A stretch of DNA of 64,000 nucleotides, taken from Didymella arachidicola (taxonomy: Eukaryota > Ascomycota > Dothideomycetes > Pleosporales > Didymellaceae). Numbering within the stretch: position 1 is the first letter of the stretch; every line of letters starts with the position of its first letter. The stretch is taken from assembly GCA_016630955.3 (NCBI GenBank), contig CM049995.1, positions 1,612,001-1,676,000 of the forward strand. The letters are read 5' to 3'. The position numbers were made by a program, and so were the translations under genes. The notes under the pieces are model-generated. The model had not been told where the DNA came from, made no database searches, and saw only the letters and a list, made by a program, of their open reading frames with translations. This document shows, one piece after another, positions 9,187 through 19,992 of this stretch.

Positions 9187-12100
9187 CTAAGCCATCTCAG
9201 CAGCCTGACGACCACCACCGACGAGTTCAAGGATCTTGCCCGCGACCGCCGCGGGGTAGCCCCTGGAAAGGCCCTCGTTGACGACCTGCATAGCACTCGC
9301 GCGGTCCTCGACAGCCATGTACGCCCTCGTCATAGCCTCGTAGGTACTCGGCTCCCTCCTCGCTTCGGGGACAGCCTCGTAGACCGCCTTCGCCTTGGTG
9401 ATGTCTTGTTTCAGCGCCCACCCGTGGATCAGCGAGTTCGCGATGTACGGCGTCATTTCGACTCTGCGGCCGCGCATATCCGCCAGCACGGCGTCGGTGG
9501 CCTCGATCTGGTGATTTGCGACCATGGCCTCGAATAGTGCTTGGTACAGGCATGCTTGCGGCCTGGTGCGCGGGTCCGCGAGCACTGTTTCGAACAGCAG
9601 ACGCGCGCCGGCCATGTCGTGCGCGACGCAGCCCTTGGCGTGGATCAGCGAGGCGTAGTGGACAGCTTCGGGGACGGTGCCTGCAGAGCGGACTTGCTCG
9701 AGCACGCGCTCGGCGGCGTCCATGTCGAGGGGCTCGAGGGTGGCGTAGGTATCGATGAGAAGCTTGTAGGTGTGGGTTGTGGGCTCGATACGCTTCGCAC
9801 GCATGCGCTCGTAGTAGGCGAGGACCTTGGTGCGGTCGCGCTTTGTGGTCAGGAAGAATTGCATCATACTGTGGTAGGGTGCGGGGCGGGGCTTGTAATT
9901 GGGCATGCTCTCCATCTCCTCGAAGAGCTCCTCGGCGAACTTCTCGTCGCTGACGCGACAGAGCGCATTGACGATCGTGCCGTATGTGACAGAGGTCGGG
10001 CGGATGCCGAGGCTGCGCATCTCAGAGAAGTAGAAGAGGCAGTCGTCAATACGACGGGCCTTCCCAAGCTTGCCGATTAGGGCGTTGTACAGGAAAGACG
10101 ACGGTTCAACACCCTCAGACTTGGCGCGGAGGAAAATTTTGACAGCCTCTGTAGCCTCGTCAAACGTCTTGGTAGACTCCTTGAGCGTGGTGATATAGAG
10201 ACCGAAGGTGTTAGCGGTGGGCGCAGCGCCCATGTCGAGCAGGTCCTGGTGGTAACGGGCAGCAAGGTCGCGCTGTCCGCAAGTAAGACAAGCTGCAACC
10301 ATGGCGTCCAGGATGGTAACCCAGCCGTAGCGCACGATGCGGTACTGAGGAAGAAGGGGAACATCCTGTTTCGCGAGGTTGAGAATGTCGTGAGCCAGGC
10401 TGAGGCGGTCCTCCTTCGCAGCAGCAGTAATAAGCTTAGCGTAGGTGAAGAACCTAGGGTGGCGGCCAGCTCGGCGCATGTTCTTGAATTTCATCAAAGC
10501 CTCGTTGAGGTGAGATGCAGTGCGACCGTGTGTCTTCTCGAGCAACTCGGTAATGGCAACCGAGCCCTTGTTGTCGGTAGACGCAGCATATGGGTCGTAC
10601 TGATCCTCGAAAGTGGGCACTGCAGGCGCAACTGGTGCAGGTGCAGGGTAGGCTGCAAACGGGGCAGGCGAGTACATCGACTCGGTTGCAGGGTGCTTGT
10701 AGCTGTACCATCTGTGCTGAAGATCGCCACGGTCGAGAGCGGCAAGCGCCTTCTCAACGAGACCTGATGTAGTCTTGTTGACAGGCAGGCTAGCAGAGGT
10801 GATGACCTCGAGAAGATGGGCGAACCGAGCAGCATGAGCAGCGTCGACTTCCGCACTCTGGAGGATGATTCCAGATTGAACCTGCATCAGAAGCATGACG
10901 TCGTCGAAGTTGAGTTGAGCGATAGCCTCAGGTCCCATTCCAGATAATAAATGGTGAGCAACTGGGGTGACTAGGCCACCGTTCTCAATCATCGTCCACA
11001 TCAGCTCCATGCTGGCCCGCGGCGGAAGGAAGATGCCACGCTTCATCATGAACTGACCCATAACCTCGATGGCCTCGTCGATGTGCTCGACGATCTCCAT
11101 CTTCGCCTGAGATCCTGACTGTGTGTCGCGGATGCGATCAAACATCTGGCGACCTTGGCGGAGTCCACGCTCAGCCTGACCGCTACCGATGAGCGCGATG
11201 CTGTGCATAGCGGTGGGCTCAATGAAGTCAGGCTTGGTGGGCGAGAGCTCGAGCATCCTCCAGAAGATCTCAGCAGCCTCAATGTTTCCATTGCGGGTGT
11301 GCATGGCGCCCATGGCCATCGCTGGCCGGGCGAGATCAACCTCTGCGGGAAGAGCGTCGAAGGCCTCGGTAGCAATGTCCATGACATCGCGGTCGGCAGC
11401 CTTGATGCAGATAGCAGCCATGGCAATGTGCTGTGCCTGAGGGGTCAAAGACTCACTAGCGTGAACGAACGCTTCCTTGAAAGCGCCGTTGTTCAGCCAT
11501 GTGGGAAGGAGTGCTTTCAGACCGACGATATCGCGGAGTGATGTAATATCGTCAGCCTCGATGAGGGCAGCCTCGACCTTGCTCAGGAACTTCTGACCAC
11601 CTTCCATACGATCACAAGTAGCATAGGCCTTGATCAGGGCAGCGTAAACGTCCTTGTCCTTTCGGACGAGCTGGACGCTGCCGTTGTCGTTCGCTACGGC
11701 AAGTGCCTTGTACTCGTCGAAGCACTCAACCGCACTCCTCAGATCGCCAGACTTGCCGAAAGCGTGGATCATAGGAACGAACATGTCGCCAGCTGGTGTC
11801 ACTTTACGCGACTCCATGTGCGAGTAGATTCGAACCATGTCCTCCACACGCTCGCCCTCAGCACAGGCTGTGACCAGCAGACGATACGTCCTTTCGGAGA
11901 ACTTCTGACCAGCCTGGACCTTGACAGCGGCATCGAAGAGCTTGACGGCAACGCCGAGGGAGCCGTCTTCGGCAAGGATGGCATAGTCGGTTTCATTCGA
12001 CTGGAGCATGAACTTGCCTTCCTCCTCCAGACCTCCGTAGCGGAGGCGCTTCTCTTCATACACCTGGCTCATCGATACGACTTCGAGCGATCGAACGGAA

Positions 12101-13047
12101 AGAAGCTCAATGAGGGCTGTGTAGGTCGCTGTGTCAGGAGCAACGCGGCGGCGAAGCATATCCGAGTAGACATCAAGAGCCTTGGGAACAACCTGATGTC
12201 TTGCGCGAGGCAGGTTGATCGCAGCAGAAAGCAGGTAGTTGTAGGCGGTGGTGGATGGCTTGACTCCATCGAGGAGCATGCTCTCGAATACAACCGGGAT
12301 CTCAGCATACTTGCGGTCCGCGGCGAGCTTCTCGAGCTGTGCAGTATACTCCTCGATCTCGTCGAACGGGCTGGGCAGGAGCGAAGACGGCGGCGTGTAG
12401 CTCAAGCTGGCTGGATTGGCAGAGTCGGAAACATTCGCGGGCGTTACGGTCCTCTCCTGGATGGGTGATAATATTGTCTCGGCCTCTTTAATAGCCTCGT
12501 TCACCGCCTTGATCTTTGCCGCCTCTTGCGCAATCGCCTCGTCAACCTGGGCGAGCGCAATCTCCTCTGCCTGCTCGTCGCCCACAGCCTTCTTGAAATC
12601 CTCTACCTGGCTCGTGCTGTATGCGCGATTGACGCCAGCACGGGCAGTAGTGGGCTCAGATGCCTCTTCATCCGCAATCTCGGCTGCCTTCGCCTCTGCT
12701 GCATCCTTCGATGCATGCTTCGGGTCATACTCGATGAGCTTACGGAACTGATACTGCGACCACTCCTTGTCTTCAGTCTTCTGTGTCTTCTGCCATGCTG
12801 TGTAGTAGGCGGCGAGTCCGGAATCCTGATGCTCGTGTGCGCGAGCGTTGTCGAGCGCCTTTATAGCACTCGTGGTAGAGTTCGAGGCGAAAGCATACTG
12901 CTGCTTGTGGCCCTTTCGGTACCGGTCGTGTTGGAGTGTGGCGAGAGGGTTGTTCTGGGAGACACCGGCGACTACGGATTGGGCGTAACCGTGGGTGAAG
13001 CCTTTCGCAAGACTCGTACGCGCGAGGGAAAAGCTCTTAAAGACCAT
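9187..13047 (-). CDS. mitochondrial pentatricopeptide repeat protein (CYA5-like)
   Basis: One uninterrupted frame of 1,286 residues. The N-terminus MVFKSFSLARTSLAKGF is basic, Ser-rich and free of acids, as expected of a mitochondrial presequence. PPR motifs are visible around residues 265-315 (TAYNYLLSAAINL, DTATYTALIELL), 380-460 and in a dense run near 980-1240 (SFLYNALIGKLGKARRIDD, TSVTYGTIVNALCR, TTHTYKLLIDTYA, AVHYASLIHAKG). An Ala/Glu-rich coiled region lies at about 100-190. PPR proteins bind organellar RNA; the length and the opening residues recall the Neurospora CYA5 family needed for cytochrome oxidase subunit I expression, but which transcript it binds cannot be read here. It diverges from ERG8 across 1.2 kb. 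Confidence 0.85.
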   Translation of the reverse strand: MVFKSFSLARTSLAKGFTHGYAQSVVAGVSQNNPLATLQHDRYRKGHKQQYAFASNSTTSAIKALDNARAHEHQDSGLAAYYTAWQKTQKTEDKEWSQYQFRKLIEYDPKHASKDAAEAKAAEIADEEASEPTTARAGVNRAYSTSQVEDFKKAVGDEQAEEIALAQVDEAIAQEAAKIKAVNEAIKEAETILSPIQERTVTPANVSDSANPASLSYTPPSSLLPSPFDEIEEYTAQLEKLAADRKYAEIPVVFESMLLDGVKPSTTAYNYLLSAAINLPRARHQVVPKALDVYSDMLRRRVAPDTATYTALIELLSVRSLEVVSMSQVYEEKRLRYGGLEEEGKFMLQSNETDYAILAEDGSLGVAVKLFDAAVKVQAGQKFSERTYRLLVTACAEGERVEDMVRIYSHMESRKVTPAGDMFVPMIHAFGKSGDLRSAVECFDEYKALAVANDNGSVQLVRKDKDVYAALIKAYATCDRMEGGQKFLSKVEAALIEADDITSLRDIVGLKALLPTWLNNGAFKEAFVHASESLTPQAQHIAMAAICIKAADRDVMDIATEAFDALPAEVDLARPAMAMGAMHTRNGNIEAAEIFWRMLELSPTKPDFIEPTAMHSIALIGSGQAERGLRQGRQMFDRIRDTQSGSQAKMEIVEHIDEAIEVMGQFMMKRGIFLPPRASMELMWTMIENGGLVTPVAHHLLSGMGPEAIAQLNFDDVMLLMQVQSGIILQSAEVDAAHAARFAHLLEVITSASLPVNKTTSGLVEKALAALDRGDLQHRWYSYKHPATESMYSPAPFAAYPAPAPVAPAVPTFEDQYDPYAASTDNKGSVAITELLEKTHGRTASHLNEALMKFKNMRRAGRHPRFFTYAKLITAAAKEDRLSLAHDILNLAKQDVPLLPQYRIVRYGWVTILDAMVAACLTCGQRDLAARYHQDLLDMGAAPTANTFGLYITTLKESTKTFDEATEAVKIFLRAKSEGVEPSSFLYNALIGKLGKARRIDDCLFYFSEMRSLGIRPTSVTYGTIVNALCRVSDEKFAEELFEEMESMPNYKPRPAPYHSMMQFFLTTKRDRTKVLAYYERMRAKRIEPTTHTYKLLIDTYATLEPLDMDAAERVLEQVRSAGTVPEAVHYASLIHAKGCVAHDMAGARLLFETVLADPRTRPQACLYQALFEAMVANHQIEATDAVLADMRGRRVEMTPYIANSLIHGWALKQDITKAKAVYEAVPEARREPSTYEAMTRAYMAVEDRASAMQVVNEGLSRGYPAAVAGKILELVGGGRQAAEMA

Positions 13048-14292
13048 TTAGGAAATGGAGCAACCCTTCAGGTGGGAAGGGCGAGACTGGGGAAGGTCAG
13101 TACATATGATTGAGATGAAGTCTCCAAGACTAAGCAAGTCGCGACTGTGTCTCGAGTCCGCTCGCGAGAGTTGCCAGAATTTTGGTGCCTAGGCAGCAGG
13201 ATATCGCTCGCGTGCACATTCCTCAAGGGCAGGGCGATTTCCATCTCACAAACACCATCAGGTATACGTACTGGTAACCTCAAGATCGCCCGGCGATGCT
13301 GCAGGTTCATCTGACGGTGACCGCCAAACAAACGCGCTTCAAGGGGATTTAAGGAGTGTGTGACGGGCGGAGACGTGCGTAAAGCTCACTGGGCTCTACT
13401 GCAGATGCGTCTCGTGAATGTCGACAGGAACAAATCAATTGGGTATGGTTGAAGTAACGAAAGCGAAAGGCTCGCTGAGGCCACAAGAGAGGTATATCGA
13501 CCACGAAGGCAAGGCGTTAGCGGGAGTCACTGCAAGAGTCGAAGATTCGAGCACTCAAATCGTACTCGTCATGGGAGGGTCAGAAAGGCCGACGCGACAA
13601 CGCTAATCTCCCTAACTTTTCTCGTGCAGTAGTACGCTGTACCGTGTCCGGTCAAGCGGATGCTGTGGCTCAGCTCGAAACACTCCAACGTGGCCCGTGA
13701 CGGGGAGACTTGGAGTCGCTCCGGGCGAATAGGAATGCATGCCATCAGAGCTCCACACGACATGTCGGTGGCGGCGTGTCTGCTGTCACCGAGCCCGTCT
13801 ACAAATGCATCGCAGCTTTGGATGAGTCAGGCAGGCGACGAGAACGCAACGGCACCGTTGCGGCACTGCACGGCTGCACCCCGCTAACGCCTTGCACCTG
13901 ATGTGCAGAATCCTTAACGCCGGGACCAGGATTCGCTGCGATCTGCCAGGCAGCAAGATTCGACAGTTGCATTGCAAATCAGAGCACGTGACGATACAAA
14001 GATGTTGTCGTGATGTTTTCGATTCGAGGCTGCAGATCGCAGTTCAGGGGTTGCTTGTCCAACAGTGAGGACCTCAGCTGCAGCGCGCTGGTCTGGCTGG
14101 CGCTCTGGCTTGCTGTGCTGTAGCTTGACCCACAAAGCGCCGTGTGAGGGCTCTTGCCTGCAGTCAAGTTGCATCTTCGCTCGATCACCGACACCCCAAT
14201 ACCAACGGAATAATCAAGCAGATCCTCGTTCCGCGCACATCCCCCCTCGACTCACCGCCCGTTTCCCTCCGTCCACGCCCCAGTATTCCCCC
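13048..14292. other. divergent intergenic region, PPR gene / ERG8
   Basis: About 1.25 kb that must carry promoters for both flanking genes. The final 100 bp before ERG8 is C-rich (leader-like). No repeat or RNA gene seen; the small frames on both strands overlap one another. Confidence 0.45.
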
Positions 14293-16156
14293 ATGAGCGC
14301 GCAGAGCCTCGCGCCCTCCGAGGCGCCGTTGCTGACACCAACCGCCGTCTCCTGCCCGGCAAAGGTGCTAGTTGCCGGCGGCTACCTGGTGCTCGACCGC
14401 AACTATACGGGCCTTGTGTTTGGGCTGGATGCGCGAATCCACTGCGTTGTTGAGCCGATCAAGAGCACGTCTGGCGTGTCCATCAGTGAGATTGTCGTGA
14501 AGAGCCCGCAGTTCCGTGATGCCATCTGGGAGTATGGGTACCGCGCGAAGGAGCAGGATGGCGGCATGAGTGTGCATGCATTGAGCGTGTAAGTGATGTT
14601 CCGTGTGTCAATTGATCGATTGTTGTCTGGTACCACAACATACTTCTTCTTTGGTACGATGACGCTGTCCTCGAGACCTACACATTCTTTCCCAAAACGG
14701 CAATCACCCGTATGGCTTTGTCCAATCACAGGAGTTTGGTACCTCATGTAGACTGAATCGGGTTTGCGTTTTCTCATCCTTCACAACTGTTGTACTGGGT
14801 ACCAGCGATTCTGGTCACTGTGTCGAACATTTGCTCTTTGGCCTTGTCGACTGCTTCAGCTGGCATGCCCCGAACCTCATGTCACACAAGTGCTCACTGT
14901 CGAGTCAAGAGCCACCGCAAGATTGATGCCCCTTATCTCTGGTTCCTGTGCTTTACTCGACTAAGTCATCCATCACCATCTCATTCTTCTTTTCCAAATC
15001 ACGATGTCCATGCTCAGATGATACATGCTTCCAGAAGACACTGACCAACACCAGCGGCCACAACCACATCCCCTCCAAAAACCCCTTCATCGAAACAGCC
15101 CTCACCTACGCCCTAACCTATATCTGGGCCCTCACACCAACCCGCATCATCTCCCCGGCCTCCATCCTCGTCCTCGCCGACCGCGCATTCTACTCCAACC
15201 CCGGCACCCCCAAGCCCCGAAGCCGCTTCCTCGACTTCGCCGTCCCGCTAGCATCCGCGCACAAAACCGGTCTCGGCAGCTCCGCCGCGCTGGTAACCTC
15301 CTTCACCGCCGCAGTCCTCTCATTCTACCTCCCGAACGACCTCTTCGACATCGCCACGGAAAAGGGGCTCACGGTGCTGCACAACCTCGCGCAGGCAGCG
15401 CACTCGCACGCCCAGGGCAAAGTCGGCTCCGGGTTCGACATCGCGAGCGCCGTGCACGGGAGCTGTCTGTACAAGCGATTCTCGCCCTCTCTTCTCAGCA
15501 GCCTGCCGGCCCCCGGCGCGCCCGGGTTCGGTAGCAAGTTAAAGGAGTTGGTGGAAGGGGAGTGGGACACGCAGATCGCAAAGAGTCTGATCAAGATGCC
15601 GCGCGGTCTGCGCCTGGTCATGTGCGATGTGGACTGCGGGTCCGAGACGCCCGGGATGGTGAAGCAGGTGCTAAAATGGCGGGAGGAGAACAAGACAGAG
15701 GCTGAGGGTATATGGCAGAGGCTGCAGGGCGGGAACGAGGCGCTTGCGGCTGAGCTGACGCGGTTGGCTGAGGAGGGTGCGGAGGAGCGGGGGAGGTATG
15801 CGAAGCTGGCGGGGATTATTGAGGAGAATCGCGTGGCTATTCGCGATATGGGGGAGAAGTCTGGGGTACCGATTGAGCCGCCCCAACAGACTGCGCTGCT
15901 GGATTATTGTACTAAGATTGAGGGTGTTGTTGGAGGAGTCGTGCCAGGTGCTGGTGGGTTCGATGCGGTTGTGTTGTTGGTTGAGAATGATGGGGGTGTG
16001 CTGGATGATCTGAGGAAGAAGCTGAGCGAGTATGAGCCTGAGGATACTGGCGCTGAGGGCCTGAAGATTGGGAGGGTGGGGACTGTGGATGTCAGAGAAG
16101 AGATGGTGGGGGTGAAGAGGGAGGACTTGGGATCATACAAGGAGTGGACTACCTGA
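14293..16156 (+). CDS. ERG8: phosphomevalonate kinase (GHMP kinase family)
   Basis: Mevalonate-5-phosphate is phosphorylated with ATP to the diphosphate, feeding sterol and isoprenoid synthesis. I read exons 14293-14588 and 15055-16156 (465 residues; yeast Erg8 is 451). Motif 1 is at SCPAKVLVAGGYLVLDR, GHMP motif 2 at AHKTGLGSSAALVTSF (the ATP loop), and motif 3 near the end at GVVPGAGGFDAVVLLV. NPFIETALTYALTYI and KVGSGFDIASAVHGSCLYKRF are typical Erg8 blocks. The intron is 466 bp, long for this window; its donor is a perfect GTAAGT and the acceptor CACCAG follows a CTGAC branch. An alternative pairing (donor 14587, acceptor 15034) would add about six residues. A further small exon inside cannot be excluded. 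Identity is firm, this one junction less so. Confidence 0.9.
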
Positions 16157-16752
16157 GTCCTGCAAGAAGGGGACTACAAAATTATAGCGCTGCCGTTTCA
16201 GCGAGTAGAAAGTTGTGAATACAAGAGAAGTGCTTCCTGTATTGTTGACATACGTGAACAACGACGTCCCTGGGTGAGCGTGACGAATAGACGTAGATCA
16301 AAAGAACATGAGATTTCAATCCAGTGCACGCGTACTGTCAATGCATCTAGAGACCGAATGAACAGCGTAAATCTCGTCAAAGCAACCATGTATAGCTCCA
16401 GATAGTCGAACACTGGGTCATGAGCTGCATGGCATCTGGCGAAGGGACCGCAGTGGACATGTCGGCTACGATCAATGAATAATATTGCCGTAGAATGAAG
16501 CCTAAGCTACCACGGCAGCAGGTGGCATTTCTGCATCTACATACACCAACAACTTCCACACAAGCCCCTGTTCGGGCAAACCTGGGTATCATGTACCTGT
16601 AAGAATCCGAAAGACCTATGCCTCGTGATGACCCTTACTTATACACCCGCTATCCATACCATCCAGAAGAAGAGCGCCGCGTATGCAATCAGTCCCCATG
16701 CTCGGGACTTACTTGAATGGAAATTGGACCCAAACGCCGTAAATGCAATTGC
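16157..16752. other. intergenic spacer between convergent genes
   Basis: About 600 bp between the 3' ends of ERG8 (+) and the sirtuin gene (-). No supportable feature. Confidence 0.45.
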
Positions 16753-18744
16753 TTAGCAGAGAAGATTACCCATGCTATGAGGAACCTTCTCTGGCCGGAC
16801 TATGTCTTCCCTCTGAGAGCTGGACGAGCTAGGACGGCTGTATGAAGAGACAGGGTATCGAGCGAGCTCCTCGTGAATCTGCTCGCTTGGCGTGCGATCC
16901 TTGACGGGCGTGAACAGCTCGATCTCGGGGCGCACCGGTGAGTGGTTGTTGCGGCGGTCTACTTCTGAAAGTGGCTGCATTACCAGACCCGACTTGAACT
17001 TGGTGACTCGAGCGCCCTTCGGTGTGGATGGAGTCTCGCGCTTGGCTACTGTAATGACTTCAGCAGCCTTCTTGACGCGCGTGGACTGCGCCTTGGGCTT
17101 CGCGGAGGGAGCAGAAGAAGTCGGGGCATCCTGTAGCTTCTTTGCTGCTTTAGCTGTAGAATTTGTCGATGCTTTTGTGGCCTTGAACATGTTGTTGATC
17201 ACGGGCGTCTCCTTTGTGGCTTTCTTTGCCTTACCCTTCGCTGCTGTCGCTTTCTTCGGTTGTGCCTGTGGCCTCTTTGCGGCGCCCTTGGTTGCCATGT
17301 TGCCAAGTAGATCCATCTGCGCACTTGATTTGCGCTTCGTACCCTTCTTCGATGGAGTGCCCGGCTCCGACTTGAGTGCATTTCTGGGCAGCATGCGGGG
17401 ACTTTGACCAGGCGTGAGCTGCCCTGCATCTCGAAAGACTCCAGGCTTCTTGGGGGTGCCGACAACCACTTCGATCCTACTGTTCTTGTTTGCTTTGGCC
17501 AGATCCTCATCAGATATCTCCTTGAACTCCATCGGATCATCCCACTTTCGCATAGCCGCGTGCTTGGCAACTTCGTCGCAAGGACCGGTGACGACCAGAT
17601 CCCAAGCGTTTTGGAGGTCGACGCCGAGGGGCTCCGGATCGTTGTTGATCCACACAGCAACACCGTCCTTCCTGTCGCGCACGATGTTGCACATCTCGCG
17701 AGCGATGCGGCGGATGCCAGGGACCTTTAATGTCGTTCCAGCCACGATTACCGCGTCCGGTCGCATGCGCATGTCGGTGGCTGTGCATGATCCAATCGCC
17801 TCAGCATCAGGGTTCTCCTCATTGTAAAGCACCATGCGGGGGCGCAGGCATCCAATACCATGAGTACGCTTCTCCGCAGCTTGACGGACCGCGTCAATCT
17901 CTACGCAACTCTCGCATGGCGGCGCGGTGGGTCCATCAAATAGCGCGGCATCGAAAGGGTACAGCTTGTGGCACTTTGAGCACACCATGTGATCAAGGCC
18001 TCCGTGCACCTGGATAGTCTTCGGCCAGGGACCCTTCTTTGGCAGAGGTGCCTCGGTCTTCAGTGGGGGCATGGAAGTATCAATGCCGTCGACGTTCTGG
18101 GTGTAGAGTCTCATGAGACGACCCTCCTGCGCCAATGTGGCGATGAGGTGATGGAACGCGGTAGGCTGTGCATTCTTGGTCTCTGTGGATAGACTTCGAA
18201 CCATAGCGTGGAACGTGGCAGTGGACTGGTCATCCTGGTAAACAGACGCGTCAAACAGATCCTTGCCAGAAGACTTGAGACCATGCTCCTTCTTGAGCGA
18301 GTTGAAGAGACCAGTTGCAGAGCGGAAATCGGGAATGCCTGCAGACACCGAGATCCCGGCGCCGGCAATGACGACGATCTTGCGCTTCTTGTGCAGTACG
18401 TTGAGCAGGCGCTGAAGCTGTGGCTTGTCCTCGTCGATGACGTCCTGTGTCAGGTCCAGGTAGTGTGTGGTACGCCCATTGGCGTCTGTTGTGGGGGAGA
18501 GCTTCCTCCTCTTGGCTGGGCGCGGGTCCTCGTCGCAGCTTGAGGGCGGCGACGGCATGTCCTCGGGTGCGGGGCTCGTCTTGGCCGAAGAACGTCGTGA
18601 GGAGGAGGGCGAGGGCAGCGATCGTACGCGGAGTCCTGGGGGTGGTGACGGGGAGCGCGTGAGGACGGTAAGCTCAGATTCGCAGTCGGAGGGAGGGTCG
18701 GTGAGCGGCGAGCTGGGCCCACCGGCAAAGCATAAAGGCGCCAT
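16753..18744 (-). CDS. Hst3/Hst4-type NAD-dependent histone deacetylase (sirtuin)
   Basis: A single exon of 663 residues from the ATG in TTCACAATGG context. The frame continues 36 residues upstream to an ATG at 18852, a possible alternative start. Residues 1-105 are Pro/Ser-rich with a basic patch PAKRRK, a likely nuclear signal. The Sir2 core follows: IAGAGISVSAGIPDFRSATG (about 127-146), TQNVDGID, the catalytic HGG in IQVHGGLDHMVCSKC, zinc cysteines CSKC and CESC, GIGCLRPRMVLYNEENP, and AGTTLKVPGIRRI for NAD. This core, with the 'RP.MVLYNE' form, resembles Hst3/Hst4, which remove acetyl from histone H3 Lys56 and guard genome stability. After the core comes a Lys/Ala-rich tail, roughly residues 470-600. 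Whether it is the single Hst4-like enzyme of the fungus cannot be told here. Confidence 0.88.
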   Translation of the reverse strand: MAPLCFAGGPSSPLTDPPSDCESELTVLTRSPSPPPGLRVRSLPSPSSSRRSSAKTSPAPEDMPSPPSSCDEDPRPAKRRKLSPTTDANGRTTHYLDLTQDVIDEDKPQLQRLLNVLHKKRKIVVIAGAGISVSAGIPDFRSATGLFNSLKKEHGLKSSGKDLFDASVYQDDQSTATFHAMVRSLSTETKNAQPTAFHHLIATLAQEGRLMRLYTQNVDGIDTSMPPLKTEAPLPKKGPWPKTIQVHGGLDHMVCSKCHKLYPFDAALFDGPTAPPCESCVEIDAVRQAAEKRTHGIGCLRPRMVLYNEENPDAEAIGSCTATDMRMRPDAVIVAGTTLKVPGIRRIAREMCNIVRDRKDGVAVWINNDPEPLGVDLQNAWDLVVTGPCDEVAKHAAMRKWDDPMEFKEISDEDLAKANKNSRIEVVVGTPKKPGVFRDAGQLTPGQSPRMLPRNALKSEPGTPSKKGTKRKSSAQMDLLGNMATKGAAKRPQAQPKKATAAKGKAKKATKETPVINNMFKATKASTNSTAKAAKKLQDAPTSSAPSAKPKAQSTRVKKAAEVITVAKRETPSTPKGARVTKFKSGLVMQPLSEVDRRNNHSPVRPEIELFTPVKDRTPSEQIHEELARYPVSSYSRPSSSSSQREDIVRPEKVPHSMGNLLC

Positions 18745-19992
18745 TGTGAAGGGAAGGCGTGTTGGCTGTGTCTGTGGCAGGCGTGCGGTGTTGGACGCGT
18801 CCCGGAAGCGACAATCGGGGTGCCGTGCTGCAGAGGGAGCCGCGACGAACAACGCGAGCGCCTCAGCTCAGGGATGCCGCGGCAAACGCTGCAGATCTAG
18901 ACACCACACAGGACGGCAACAGTAGCGACAGGGCTGCGCATGCAAGAACAACAACAACAACGACGACGACGACGACGATGACGACAGGTCTACAGCAGAG
19001 TGGGCGCCGACGGGGATCGTGGTGCTGCGGGAAGGCGTGAGGAAGCGCGCAGAGCGAGGTGGATCGCTGCCGTCACCGCTGGGCGTGGGGGAGGTACCGG
19101 GCGAACAGGGCTGCACAGTCGGCGCGCAATCCTAGATCATAGTGATGTCTGCGGATAGCGCGGGGACTGTAGGGTTGGTGCGCGTAGACGCGCTGTCGCG
19201 GTGTGGCCTGTGGTTGGCGAGGAAATGGGGGTGGTCGGACGTCGTCGAGCGATGAACGAGGACGGGACACTGAGGAACTCGGAGTCTGCCAAGCCAAGGA
19301 CCAGCACTTGAGCACGATCCAAGAACCAAAACAAAGTGATTTAGACGGCTACGCTAGTGGGCATAGCGACTTGCTGCTTGCAGATATCCACGGCCGCCCG
19401 GGAGAAGAGCGTCTGAGGTGTGCGTTGCGCTCAGAGACCGGGAGCATTGGTTCGCAGGTACAATTCGACCACAAACACCCTTCTCGGCCTCACTTTTGCC
19501 TTCCCTTCACACAAGAGAGCCATTGACCGCGGCTAACATCGCCATCCAAAGAACTTGGCAGGTGCACGCAGGCGTGCCGTCTATCGTTCGCAATCATTGG
19601 AATACCTCACAAAGCCGACACATTCCATCTCCTCACCTCACTTGTCAGCGGGCAGGTGGTCAAGTGAGATTCCTTGAGCGATGATGTGGGAGCGTGAGGC
19701 TGGCGTGTGGAGTTCGCGAGACCTTCGTGATGCACGTCTCCGAGTCGACGAGGCTGCGACCCACTGTCGCGTTTCGCTTACGGGCCCTAGCGCGGACCCA
19801 CCTGCGTCGAGTTCTCCAGCTCGCGGACTCGGCCTTCACCCAATTGCAGCCTTGCACATTTCCTATGTTCATGATACCCGGCGAATCTTCGTCACCAGTT
19901 GTTGCTTTGGTGATTCGGAGTTGAGGCATCATTCTTGTTGTTCCAGACTCGCCCTTCGCAACAGGCCGCCCACTGGTTAGGCATCTGCAGAC
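18745..19992. other. divergent intergenic region, sirtuin / MED16
   Basis: About 1.25 kb shared by divergent genes. It carries an AAC/GAC trinucleotide run at 18946-18986 (separately listed). Otherwise only short overlapping frames. Confidence 0.45.
18946..18986. repeat. AAC/GAC trinucleotide microsatellite
   Basis: A run of AAC units passing into GAC units, about 13 in all with one interruption (GAT). It lies some 200 bp upstream of the sirtuin start. Confidence 0.85.

Noticed and set aside
9541..10080. 179-residue frame opposite the PPR gene
   Set aside because: It and similar frames at 11764-12468 and 12526-13113 are antisense shadows of a long GC-rich coding exon, with no domain of their own.
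14065..14592. Longer N-terminus for ERG8 from 14065
   Set aside because: The added 76 residues are leader-like and lack similarity to Erg8; the ATG at 14293 matches the family start.
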